Shown here: positions 1 through 6,046 of the stretch, in pieces
Layout of the letters: the number at the start of each line of letters is the position of its first letter
Numbering within the stretch: the first letter of the stretch is position 1
Source of the DNA: Caldifarciminota bacterium
GTDB taxonomy: Bacteria > Hydrothermota > Tepidihabitantia > B3-TA06
NCBI GenBank assembly: GCA_014729665.1
Contig: WJJO01000053.1
Span: 1-6,409, forward strand
Length of the DNA stretch: 6,409 bases
Direction of reading: 5' to 3'
Program-made: the position numbers and the translations under genes
The notes under the pieces: model-generated
Told to the model about the DNA's origin: nothing
Seen by the model: only the letters and a program-made list of their open reading frames with translations
Database searches by the model: none

Positions 1-1
1 A

Positions 2-562
2 GCGTGGGAGGGTAGTACCAGCTACCAGGTGCTGATGGCTTACCACCAGGTCAAGGGCAAGAAGACAGAGGACAGAACGGTCAAGTTCAGCTACAAGGCG
101 CCGGGTTGGGTTCGCACAGATGTCCTTAAGGGCGCAGATGAGGGTTCTGTCGCCGTATACGATCCAGTTGCCGACAAGGTCTATGCCAAATACTCCTGGA
201 TGCCCGCGGCGATGAGCTTTTCTCCCTCCGCCGCCATCATTTGCTCCCTGCGCGGGGACAGGCTCTACGAAGGTAGCTTCCCCTCGTTCATAGGGTTCAT
301 AGACAAGTTACTCGAATACGGTACCGTCTCATGGATAGACGAAGAGATCTACGACGGCAGTTCATGTTCGGTAATCGAGTTCATCAATCCATCACCTGAA
401 AAAACCAGGGGTGTTGCGCGGGAACGCTGGTGGTTAGATTCAGGCACCGGTTTCCCCCGAAAGATAGTAAGTTACGATAAGTCGGGCACACTCATCCAGA
501 AGGTTATCTTTGCAGGATTGAGACTCAATCCAGGATTCTCCGCAAATCATTTTGACATTTAG
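2..562 (+). CDS. LolA-like periplasmic protein, copy 1 (5' partial)
   Basis: The frame is open from base 2, so the true start lies upstream of the window; 186 residues are visible. A GTG at 29 is an internal Val codon, because the residues before it (AWEGSTSYQ) align with NAWGGVSTY of the next gene. The visible part has the pattern of LolA-like / outer-membrane lipoprotein-sorting-type proteins: alternating beta-strand-like segments, a SYKAPGWVR block, then ARERWWLD..TGFPRK and a closing LNPGFSANHFDI, which resembles the usual end of these half-barrels. It shares many blocks with the neighbouring paralogue (CSVIEF, ARERWWLD, TGFPRK). The family role is binding of lipids or lipoprotein acyl chains in the periplasm; the true ligand here is unknown. 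The signal peptide is expected but outside the window. Assignment to the fold is fairly sure; the role is inferred. Confidence 0.75.
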   Translation, partial: AWEGSTSYQVLMAYHQVKGKKTEDRTVKFSYKAPGWVRTDVLKGADEGSVAVYDPVADKVYAKYSWMPAAMSFSPSAAIICSLRGDRLYEGSFPSFIGFIDKLLEYGTVSWIDEEIYDGSSCSVIEFINPSPEKTRGVARERWWLDSGTGFPRKIVSYDKSGTLIQKVIFAGLRLNPGFSANHFDI

Positions 563-573
563 ACATGACTGGA

Positions 574-589
574 CGGGTTACAGAACCCG
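574..589 (+). other. short hairpin after LolA-like copy 1
   Basis: CGGGTT (574-579) and AACCCG (584-589) form a 6-base-pair stem around an ACAG loop, 11 bases after the stop codon. The nearest T-run (604-608) is about 14 bases beyond the stem, too far for a classical intrinsic terminator. A competing pairing, GGTTA (576-580) with TAACC (591-595), overlaps it. It could be a weak terminator or attenuator, or a 3'-end stabiliser. Confidence 0.35.
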
Positions 590-599
590 CTAACCATAC

Positions 600-627
600 T
601 TGATTTTTGAGAATTGAGCACTATCAT
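600..627 (+). promoter_or_regulatory. possible sigma-70 promoter for LolA-like copy 2
   Basis: TTGATT at 600-605 (4 of 6 to TTGACA) and TATCAT at 622-627 (5 of 6 to TATAAT) are separated by 16 bases. Transcription would start near 634, leaving a leader of about 27 bases before the ATG at 661. This would allow expression independent of copy 1. It rests on motif match only; the region is A+T-rich, so chance is possible. Confidence 0.35.
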
Positions 628-649
628 ATCAATAAGACAAAACGAGGTC

Positions 650-656
650 AAGGAGG
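650..656 (+). promoter_or_regulatory. ribosome binding site deciding the start of LolA-like copy 2
   Basis: AAGGAGG lies 4 bases before the ATG at 661. An in-frame TTG at 607 would give 18 extra, mostly polar residues ahead of the signal peptide and has no comparable site, so 661 is preferred. Confidence 0.85.
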
Positions 657-660
657 AAAT

Positions 661-1323
661 ATGAAGAAGTTGGCTGTAAAGCTGGTAATTGCCGCGGTTA
701 TTCTCTGCGTGACAACCATCCGCGGTGGTCAGGCCACCGAAGCCTTGAATAAGATGCGCAACGCCTGGGGAGGTGTGAGTACGTATACGGTGAAACTCAC
801 TTCCTACCAGGAGAAGGGAAATAAGAGCCAGCAGTCCACCATTGAGATGAGCTACAAGAGCCCGGGCTGGATAAGGATGAAGGTTGTCGACGGATACCAG
901 AAAGGTTCCGAGGGTGTGTACGACCCCGGCAAGGACCGCATCCAGGTCAAGTGGGCCGGGGTGGCCCTGCCGGTATTCCTATCCCCCGATGCCAAGATGA
1001 CAAAGAGCCTGCGTGGGGAGAAGATTACCTCGCTGTCCTTCGGGGCAATGTGCAAGAAGGCTGACTGGTATATTGCAAACGGGAGTCTTTCCTGGGTAGG
1101 TACCGACACCTTCGACGGGGCGGAGTGCAGCGTTATCGAGTTCAAGACATCATCGCCCGAGGCCAACCTCGGAATTGCCAGAGAACGCTGGTGGCTGGAT
1201 AAAAAGACCGGGTTCCCGAGAAAAGTATACGCCTATGACTCGGAGGGGAAAAGGGTTCAATGGAACGTTTACAGGAATCTGGTTATTAATCCTTCTTTGC
1301 CTGCGGATCATTTTAAGTTGTGA
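661..1323 (+). CDS. LolA-like periplasmic protein, copy 2
   Basis: This 220-residue protein has a signal peptide: K2-K3 and K7 at the N-terminus, a hydrophobic stretch from about L8 to T19, and a likely cut after A25 (GQA|TEAL). The mature part begins with a helix-like ALNKMRNAW segment, followed by repeated strand-like segments, SYKSPGWIR at 65-72, CSVIEF at 156-161, ARERWWLD at 173-180, TGFPRK at 183-188 and the terminal INPSLPADHFKL. This is the layout of the LolA-like / outer-membrane lipoprotein-sorting fold. In the known family these are periplasmic half-barrels that bind acyl chains or lipoproteins. It is a clear paralogue of the preceding gene, so the pair arose by tandem duplication. 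The next gene begins 8 bases after the stop, so the two are probably cotranscribed. Whether it moves lipoproteins, as LolA does, or another lipid cannot be told from sequence. DUF1571-like proteins are an alternative relative. Confidence 0.75.
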   Translation: MKKLAVKLVIAAVILCVTTIRGGQATEALNKMRNAWGGVSTYTVKLTSYQEKGNKSQQSTIEMSYKSPGWIRMKVVDGYQKGSEGVYDPGKDRIQVKWAGVALPVFLSPDAKMTKSLRGEKITSLSFGAMCKKADWYIANGSLSWVGTDTFDGAECSVIEFKTSSPEANLGIARERWWLDKKTGFPRKVYAYDSEGKRVQWNVYRNLVINPSLPADHFKL

Positions 1324-1331
1324 GGAATAAG

Positions 1332-1820
1332 ATGAAGAGAATATTCTATCTTCTGCTGACGGCTGCGTTATTAGTCCTGCCCTCCGGCTGCAAGAAAAAG
1401 GGTAATTTCGACGAAGCCGTTAGGATTGCCGAATCCTACTACAAGGCGGTCGAAGACGGTAACGTCAACCTTTCGTACGGTTACCTTTGTGACAGACCAC
1501 TGTTTCTGCAGTCCGAAGACGGCAGGGAAATGCGTTTTGAGCCCAGACCTGAACTGGAAACTTACAGGGAGTTGTTTAAGATGGTCCCGAAGTTATCGGT
1601 AATAACTATTGAGCCCCGCACCGATTTATCTAATCCTGATAGGGAACTTCTCGTATTTGAAGTAAAAGCACGTGTTATTTCCAAAGGTTTGGCGGTTCAA
1701 TCTTTCCTTACCCACATGGGTCGAAACAGCAAAGGTGATTGGTCGATATTGCTGCCTGCAACCGGAGGAGAGTCGTCCAGGACCTCCCGGCAGCAATCAA
1801 ACCCGCAGGTTCAGCCCTAG
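1332..1820 (+). CDS. small putative lipoprotein, possibly NTF2-like
   Basis: This 162-residue protein begins MKRIFYLLL, then a hydrophobic stretch and LPSGC at 16-20, a plausible though imperfect lipobox (Pro at -3) with C20 as the lipidated cysteine, followed by KKK. The mature part starts with a helix-like EAVRIAESYYKAVEDG segment (28-43) and strand-like segments at about 88-95, 106-116 and 121-128, ending in GDWSILLP. This is reminiscent of NTF2-like lipoproteins (the DUF4878 type), but no motif proves it. The last 15 or so residues are rich in Ser, Gln, Arg and Pro and look disordered. ATG 1332 is chosen over GTG 1320 because GAGGA at 1322-1326 sits 5 bases before it and MKR gives a normal signal-peptide start. 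It lies 8 bases after the LolA-like gene, probably in the same transcript. It could be a client or partner of the LolA-like proteins; that is inference. Confidence 0.7.
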   Translation: MKRIFYLLLTAALLVLPSGCKKKGNFDEAVRIAESYYKAVEDGNVNLSYGYLCDRPLFLQSEDGREMRFEPRPELETYRELFKMVPKLSVITIEPRTDLSNPDRELLVFEVKARVISKGLAVQSFLTHMGRNSKGDWSILLPATGGESSRTSRQQSNPQVQP

Positions 1821-1829
1821 CCTGAGATG

Positions 1830-1855
1830 CAGTCCAGGGTATGCAACCTGGATTG
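1830..1855 (+). other. hairpin after the lipoprotein gene
   Basis: CAGTCCAGG (1830-1838) pairs with CCTGGATTG (1847-1855) over 9 base pairs with one G-T wobble and an 8-base loop. It lies 9 bases after the stop. No T-run follows, so it is not a classical intrinsic terminator. It may mark the 3' end of the envelope-gene transcript or be part of the hydB leader. Confidence 0.4.
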
Positions 1856-1884
1856 AATGGACAATAAGCAGAAAGCCATTAGGT

Positions 1885-1901
1885 TGGCCTAAACCCAGCA
1901 A
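1885..1901 (+). promoter_or_regulatory. weak sigma-54-like -24/-12 element
   Basis: TGGCC begins at 1885 and AGCAA ends at 1901, with GG (1886-1887) and GC (1898-1899) exactly 10 bases apart, as in sigma-54 promoters. The -24 half fits TTGGC well (from 1884); the -12 half (CAGCA) fits poorly. A start near 1911 would give a leader of about 100 bases. Chance is likely; it is listed as an alternative to the sigma-70 candidate downstream. Confidence 0.15.
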
Positions 1902-1929
1902 TTACGCGCCTTCGAGCGATGCGTCCGGG

Positions 1930-1957
1930 TTGACAATCCTATAATAGGGCGTATCCT
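1930..1957 (+). promoter_or_regulatory. candidate sigma-70 promoter of the hydrogenase operon
   Basis: A perfect TTGACA at 1930-1935 is followed, after 16 bases, by TATCCT at 1952-1957 (4 of 6 to TATAAT). A perfect TATAAT at 1940-1945 is only 4 bases from the TTGACA and cannot pair with it; no good -35 lies 17 bases upstream of that TATAAT. Transcription would start near 1964, about 48 bases before the hydB ATG. The exact arrangement is uncertain. Confidence 0.4.
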
Positions 1958-1962
1958 TAATG

Positions 1963-1978
1963 CTGAATATTCTGAATA
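1963..1978 (+). repeat. 7-base direct repeat in the hydB leader
   Basis: CTGAATA occurs perfectly at 1963-1969 and 1972-1978, separated by TT. The first copy is part of the palindrome GAATATTC (1965-1972). It lies between the candidate -10 and the ribosome binding site, where an operator could block transcription. No regulator can be named. Confidence 0.3.
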
Positions 1979-2011
1979 AAACCTTCAATATCCTTTTCTG
2001 GAGGCAATTAA

Positions 2012-3037
2012 ATGAAGGCATTAAAACTGAAGCGTGATGACCTCTACACCTACCTTGAATCCTTGAAAAGTTACGGGGAACTCTGGGGTCCGGTGGCAAA
2101 GGGTGAGAAGTACGTTTACGCCAGGTTAACCAACGTTCGCGACGTAGCGCTGGGAGCGCTGCGTACTATCATCCCGCCCAAGAAGTTCTTCGTTCCGCCG
2201 CGCTTCACTATGTTCCGTTACACCGACGATCACTACGCCGAGAGTTTCGATGATGTCAAGCCCAGGGTGCTGTTCGGGCTCCACCCATGCGACATCCACG
2301 GTTTATTGATATTAGACGAGTTATTCCTCGAACGTTTCCCGGATCCTTACTATAAACGCAGGCGCGATGCAACCGCGATAGTGGGTCTGTCGTGCATCCC
2401 TGACGATAAGTGTATGGCTCGTTCGACCAATACTCATGCGGTAGAGGGTGGATTCGATCTGGCTTTCAACGAACTCGGGAACAATTACCTTGTCTGGATA
2501 GGCTCGTCGCTCGGGGACGATCTGGTGCGTCTCAACCTCGATCTTTTTTCAGAAGACATCGAACCCGAGGACTTGAAAACCTACCTTGCATGGCGGCGAA
2601 AGCGTGATTCACGCTACAAGCTGTCTTTCGATTTAACAGGGATGCCCGATATCATGGAGCTTTCATGGGATTCACCTATGTGGAACGAACTTGCCGAGAA
2701 ATGTCTGGCTTGCGGTTCTTGCTCCATGGTTTGTCCCACATGCAACTGCTACAACGTTCGTGACGTCTCGGACCTTACGCTCAACTCAGGCGTTCGGGAA
2801 CGCCACTGGGATAGCTGCATGAACAAGGAGTACGCCCTGGTTGCGGGCGGTCACAACTTCCGCGAAGCCCGGGCCGAACGCCTGAAACTGTGGTATACGC
2901 ACAAACTCAAGGCATTCATCACCGAGTACGGCAAACCCTCCTGCGTAGGATGCGGAAGGTGTATAGATACCTGTCCGGTAGATATAAACGTAGCCGAGGT
3001 GATACGAGGTCTTACAGGACAGAAGGTGACGCTATGA
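2012..3037 (+). CDS. hydB: sulfhydrogenase / [NiFe] hydrogenase beta subunit, iron-sulfur electron carrier
   Basis: This 341-residue cytoplasmic protein is of the HydB / AsrA type (anaerobic sulfite reductase subunit A relatives). It relays electrons between the HydD clusters and HydG. The N-terminal domain carries HPCDIHG (91-97) and SCIPDDKC (127-134), typical of this family. The C-terminal half has two ferredoxin-type [4Fe-4S] sites: C231, C234, C237 and C241 (followed by PTCNC, with C244 and C246), and C311, C314, C317 and C321 followed by Pro. A WDSC motif (266-269) and a VAGGHNFR block (277-284) lie between them, as I remember from P. furiosus HydB. That protein is somewhat longer at its C-terminus. 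GGAGG at 2000-2004, 7 bases before the ATG, supports the start. It is the first gene of a hydBGDA operon. AsrA alone is the main alternative, but the hydrogenase genes downstream decide against it. Confidence 0.9.
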   Translation: MKALKLKRDDLYTYLESLKSYGELWGPVAKGEKYVYARLTNVRDVALGALRTIIPPKKFFVPPRFTMFRYTDDHYAESFDDVKPRVLFGLHPCDIHGLLILDELFLERFPDPYYKRRRDATAIVGLSCIPDDKCMARSTNTHAVEGGFDLAFNELGNNYLVWIGSSLGDDLVRLNLDLFSEDIEPEDLKTYLAWRRKRDSRYKLSFDLTGMPDIMELSWDSPMWNELAEKCLACGSCSMVCPTCNCYNVRDVSDLTLNSGVRERHWDSCMNKEYALVAGGHNFREARAERLKLWYTHKLKAFITEYGKPSCVGCGRCIDTCPVDINVAEVIRGLTGQKVTL

Positions 3038-3075
3038 TGCGGATACATGAGGAAAAATCCCCCCCGAAAAGATGA
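3034..3075 (+). CDS. 13-codon bridging mini-ORF between hydB and hydG
   Basis: ATG at 3034 overlaps the hydB stop (ATGA, 3034-3037) and its TGA at 3073-3075 overlaps the hydG start (ATGA, 3072-3075). It would encode MMRIHEEKSPPKR. hydG has no good ribosome binding site of its own (GAGGAAAA at 3049-3056 is too far from 3072). Ribosomes finishing hydB could therefore pass through this short frame and restart on hydG. It may act as a coupling device rather than a functional peptide, or be chance. There is no evidence that the peptide itself does anything. Confidence 0.3.
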   Translation: MMRIHEEKSPPKR

Positions 3076-3905
3076 CTAATCCCTTCCTGCCCGAAGAGAT
3101 GAGACTTGTCCGACGCTACGATTTGACCTCGGATGTTCGCTTCTTCCAGGTCAGGCCGGTGGATATGGATAGGGCCCTATCACTGAGATACAAACCCGGA
3201 CAGTTTATGATGATTTCCCTTGCAGGGGCCGGTGAAGCTCCGTTCTCGATATCGTCCACACCCTCACGGCCCGGGATGCTGGAGTTCTGCATCCGGAAGG
3301 TCGGCAGGGTAACAACAGAACTCTTCAAGCGCAAGGAGAATTCTTTAATCGGTGTTCGCGGACCTTACGGAAACGGGTTTCCCCTGGAGAAGATGATAGG
3401 CAAGGATAATCTAATCGTGGTCGGCGGGCTAGGGGCGGCACCCCTCCGCTCACTGCTCCTTTACATACTGGATAACCGCGACAAGTTCGGCAAGTTCTAT
3501 TTCCTGCACGGGGCAAAGACACCTGAGGAGATGCTTTTCCGCAAGGAGTTCTTCGAGATAAAGGAACGTGACGACCTTAACTGTCACCTGACGGTCGATG
3601 TTGACGAGAAGGGGCAATGGCCCTTTCACGTCGGTCTGGTAACCGATTTGTTCTCCAAGGTAGAAGAACTCGATCCGGAGAATACATACGCAACCGTTTG
3701 CGGTCCTCCGGCGATGTACAAGTTCGTAATCGCAGAGTTCTTGAAACTGGGGATACCCAAGCACCAAGTTCTTATGACACTTGAGCGGCGGATGCACTGC
3801 GGGATAGGTAAGTGCGGGCACTGTGCCATCGGCCCTATATACACCTGTCTGGATGGTCCGGTATTCAGCTACTGGGACGTGCTGCACATGAAAGACCTCA
3901 TCTAG
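3072..3905 (+). CDS. hydG: sulfhydrogenase / [NiFe] hydrogenase gamma subunit, FAD/NAD(P)-binding with [2Fe-2S]
   Basis: This 277-residue flavoprotein is of the HydG / AsrB type, related to the dihydroorotate dehydrogenase electron-transfer subunit. It exchanges electrons with NAD(P)H. Domains in order are an FAD-binding barrel (about 10-100) with KPGQFMMIS and APFSIS (56-61), the flavin-contact motif in the form usual for this family, and an NAD(P)-binding Rossmann domain with GGLGAAPLRS (118-127) and CGPPAMYKF (210-218). A C-terminal [2Fe-2S] site follows with C243, C248, C251 and C259. The length is close to that of relatives. The start at 3072 is the only reasonable one, since an in-frame TGA lies at 3048. 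It lacks a clear ribosome binding site and seems translationally coupled to hydB. P. furiosus HydG prefers NADP(H); whether NAD or NADP is used here cannot be told by eye. The name hydG should not be confused with the unrelated [FeFe]-hydrogenase maturase HydG. Confidence 0.9.
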   Translation: MTNPFLPEEMRLVRRYDLTSDVRFFQVRPVDMDRALSLRYKPGQFMMISLAGAGEAPFSISSTPSRPGMLEFCIRKVGRVTTELFKRKENSLIGVRGPYGNGFPLEKMIGKDNLIVVGGLGAAPLRSLLLYILDNRDKFGKFYFLHGAKTPEEMLFRKEFFEIKERDDLNCHLTVDVDEKGQWPFHVGLVTDLFSKVEELDPENTYATVCGPPAMYKFVIAEFLKLGIPKHQVLMTLERRMHCGIGKCGHCAIGPIYTCLDGPVFSYWDVLHMKDLI

Positions 3906-3914
3906 GAGCGGAAA

Positions 3915-4757
3915 ATGAACAATAAACCGAAGGTAGGGTTCTACAGTTTCTCGGGCTGCGAGGGTGATCTTCTGACCATACTGCACTGCGAGGACGAACT
4001 CCTGGATATCTTTTCAGCGGTCGACATCAGAAGCTTCCGTATGGCCTCCTCAGAACGCCACGACGACGAAAACCTCGACATTGCCTTCATCGAGGGCTCG
4101 ATTACTACAAATAAACACGTAAAGAAATTGAAGGTTATCCGCGAACGTTCAAAGATAGTTGTAGCGCTGGGTACCTGTGCCTGTTACGGCGGTCCCCAAT
4201 CGGCACGCCTGGGTTACAACGACTGGGAAGAACGTTTCAAGAAGGTCTATGGCTCGGCAAAACTGACCGTTGCCAAGCCGTTTGAGTCCCAACCCTTAGA
4301 CGAATTCATAAAGGTAGATTACCGGATTCCGGGCTGCCCCATTGACAAGTACCAGTTCTTCTATGCCCTGACCCGGTTAGCCAAAGGCATGCCCGTGGAA
4401 CTGACAAAATTCCCGGTATGCGCTGAGTGTAAGTGGAACGAAAACGAATGCCTGCTTCTGAAGGGACAGCTTTGCCTGGGGCCTATTACCGCGGGTGGAT
4501 GCAACTCTCGTTGCCCCAATCACGGTCTGCCCTGCATAGGCTGCTGGGGTCCTACAGATGAAGCCAACGTTGCCTCCGAGATCAATCTCCTTAAGGAGAA
4601 GGACTTTTCTGCCGAGGAAATAATCAACAAACTCAGGCTTTTCGGAGGTGCAGGCATGGTTCGTAGGTTCGGGGAACTTTTAGGGATCAAGCCGAAGGAA
4701 GAGAAAACCCTTTCTAAAACACAAGGGGTATCGAAAAAGAAGCGGGAGAAGAAATGA
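3915..4757 (+). CDS. hydD: sulfhydrogenase / [NiFe] hydrogenase delta (small) subunit
   Basis: This 280-residue small subunit holds the iron-sulfur chain next to the Ni-Fe site. Family marks are GFYSFSGCEGD at the N-terminus, IAFIEGSITT (56-65), GTCACYGG (87-94) and IPGCPID (138-144) for the proximal cluster. The C-terminal cluster domain has C169, C172, C179, C187, C196, C200, C207 and C210. There is no twin-arginine signal, so it is cytoplasmic. The usual N-terminal CxGC motif reads C15-E-G-D18, with Asp in place of the second Cys; another Cys lies at 25. After RRFGELLG the protein has a lysine-rich tail (259-280) that makes it about 20 residues longer than my recollection of the P. furiosus protein. 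AGGAG at 3904-3908, overlapping the hydG stop, places the start at 3915. The stop overlaps the hydA start by 4 bases. Confidence 0.9.
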   Translation: MNNKPKVGFYSFSGCEGDLLTILHCEDELLDIFSAVDIRSFRMASSERHDDENLDIAFIEGSITTNKHVKKLKVIRERSKIVVALGTCACYGGPQSARLGYNDWEERFKKVYGSAKLTVAKPFESQPLDEFIKVDYRIPGCPIDKYQFFYALTRLAKGMPVELTKFPVCAECKWNENECLLLKGQLCLGPITAGGCNSRCPNHGLPCIGCWGPTDEANVASEINLLKEKDFSAEEIINKLRLFGGAGMVRRFGELLGIKPKEEKTLSKTQGVSKKKREKK

Positions 4758-6046
4758 GTTTAGAACGCATTAAGATAGAATCCCTGGCACGGGTTGAAGG
4801 GCACGGTGGCATAAACGTAACCTTCGATGAAGGTAAGCTGAAAAAGGTAACCGTGGACATCCACGAAGGACCGCGGCTTCTTGAATCGATCGCCATCGGA
4901 CGAAGCCCTTCCGAGGTTGTCAGCCTGGCCTGCCGTACGTGCGCGATTTGCACCCTTTCCCACCGGTATGCCGCTCTGAGGGCAATGGAGAAGGCCCTGG
5001 GGATCGAGGTTGGACCAAAGGTTCAGCTGATGCGCGATCTGATGCACTGCGGCGAGATGATCGAGTCGAACGCACTTCACGTATTCCTTTTAGCGCTTCC
5101 CGACTACCTGGGTTTCCCGTCAGCCGTTCACATGGTTCCTGATTATGCCGAGGATGTTCAGGCAGGATTAAGGGTTAAGCGCTTCGGCGTCAGGCTTATG
5201 GAACTGACCTCGGCAAGACCCATACACGGTGAGAATCCCGTAATAGGAGGATTCGGCAGGTATCCTTCTAAATCGGAACTACTCAAGTTTAAGTACGCCG
5301 CCGAGGCCCTCATCCCCGACGCGGAGCGCGGTGTGGAGATACTCAGAAACATGAGGCAACCCAACTATATGGAGGAAGGGATGACCTTCATGTGCACCAA
5401 ACCCGCCCACGACCGCTACGGTTGGGTCGGCGATCGAATCCTCACCTCAACGGGCGAAGAGTTCAACGGGTGGGACTACCGCAAACTCACCAACGAACGC
5501 GTGGTGGCCCATTCGATGGCCAAACGCTCCCGCTACAAGAATAAGCCTTATATGGTTTCAGCCCTTGCCCGGTTCAACCTTCTGGGTGAGCGGCTCGAAG
5601 CCGAAGCAGGAGAGCACTTCCGGCGCTGCTACAACCTGTCATGGATTCGCAATCCCATGTACAACAACGTTGCCCAGGCAATCGAGACGGTGTGGGCGCT
5701 TGAGGAGGTCCCGCGCCTGGTGGACAAGATAATTGCCATTGAGGATGATCCTGATATTTGCATGCCCTCCCGTGACAAGGGTGCCGGCTCGGCCGCGGTC
5801 GAGGCACCGCGTGGAACCCTTTACCATCACTACGAGGTGGCGGCAGACAAGGTTGTAGGGGCGGATATCATCACCCCGACCGCACAGTTTCTGGACATGC
5901 TCGAATCCCACATCAGGGTTGCCGCCAGGAACCTGATTAAGGAGGGTGACACCGACGACATTGAACTTAAACTCGAGATGATAGCACGTGCATACGATCC
6001 CTGCATCTCCTGCGCCACCCACCTTGTTCGGGTAAAGGGGCTGTAG
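4754..6046 (+). CDS. hydA: [NiFe] hydrogenase (group 3b-type) alpha, catalytic large subunit
   Basis: This 430-residue catalytic subunit reversibly splits H2 at the Ni-Fe(CN)2CO site. It starts with ARVEGHG (12-18), whose Glu15 matches the conserved glutamate near the active site. The first Ni-Fe ligand pair is RTCAICTLSH (61-70; C63, C66). The second is DPCISCATH (415-423; C417, C420). Long stretches such as GEMIESNALH, NPVIGGFG, EAPRG and ADIITPTA fit group 3b enzymes, and the length is close to P. furiosus HydA (about 428). Seven residues (LVRVKGL) follow His423. In this enzyme class a maturation protease cuts after that His once Ni is inserted; no protease gene lies in the window. The start is fixed by the ATGA overlap with hydD and GGGAG at 4744-4748. 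With hydB, hydG and hydD it forms a soluble NAD(P)-linked hydrogenase, possibly also reducing polysulfide. Group 3 membership is firm; the 3b subgroup rests on the operon make-up. Confidence 0.93.
   Translation: MSLERIKIESLARVEGHGGINVTFDEGKLKKVTVDIHEGPRLLESIAIGRSPSEVVSLACRTCAICTLSHRYAALRAMEKALGIEVGPKVQLMRDLMHCGEMIESNALHVFLLALPDYLGFPSAVHMVPDYAEDVQAGLRVKRFGVRLMELTSARPIHGENPVIGGFGRYPSKSELLKFKYAAEALIPDAERGVEILRNMRQPNYMEEGMTFMCTKPAHDRYGWVGDRILTSTGEEFNGWDYRKLTNERVVAHSMAKRSRYKNKPYMVSALARFNLLGERLEAEAGEHFRRCYNLSWIRNPMYNNVAQAIETVWALEEVPRLVDKIIAIEDDPDICMPSRDKGAGSAAVEAPRGTLYHHYEVAADKVVGADIITPTAQFLDMLESHIRVAARNLIKEGDTDDIELKLEMIARAYDPCISCATHLVRVKGL

Noticed and set aside
607..660. TTG at 607 as the start of LolA-like copy 2
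   Set aside because: The 18 extra residues are polar and would precede the signal peptide; the AAGGAGG site fits only the ATG at 661.
1672..1944. 90-residue plus-strand frame running from the lipoprotein gene into the hydB leader
   Set aside because: It lies mostly out of frame inside the lipoprotein gene, lacks a ribosome binding site, and its tail is just the leader read through.
1940..1945. Perfect TATAAT in the hydB leader as a -10 box
   Set aside because: The nearest TTGACA is only 4 bases away and no acceptable -35 lies 16-18 bases upstream (cgatgc at the 17-base position).
2701..2970. HydB as a heterodisulfide reductase subunit
   Set aside because: The paired CxxCxxCxxxCP motifs occur in HdrC too, but the N-terminal HPCDIHG domain and the operon fit HydB.
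2012..3905. hydB-hydG as an anaerobic sulfite reductase (asrAB)
   Set aside because: The two subunits are related to AsrA and AsrB, but a [NiFe] small and large subunit follow instead of a siroheme AsrC, so hydrogenase is the right reading.
3450..3986. 178-residue open frame on the minus strand across hydG and the hydD start
   Set aside because: It is fully antisense to hydG, which has clear cofactor motifs; the translation shows no recognisable domain and no ribosome binding site was noted.
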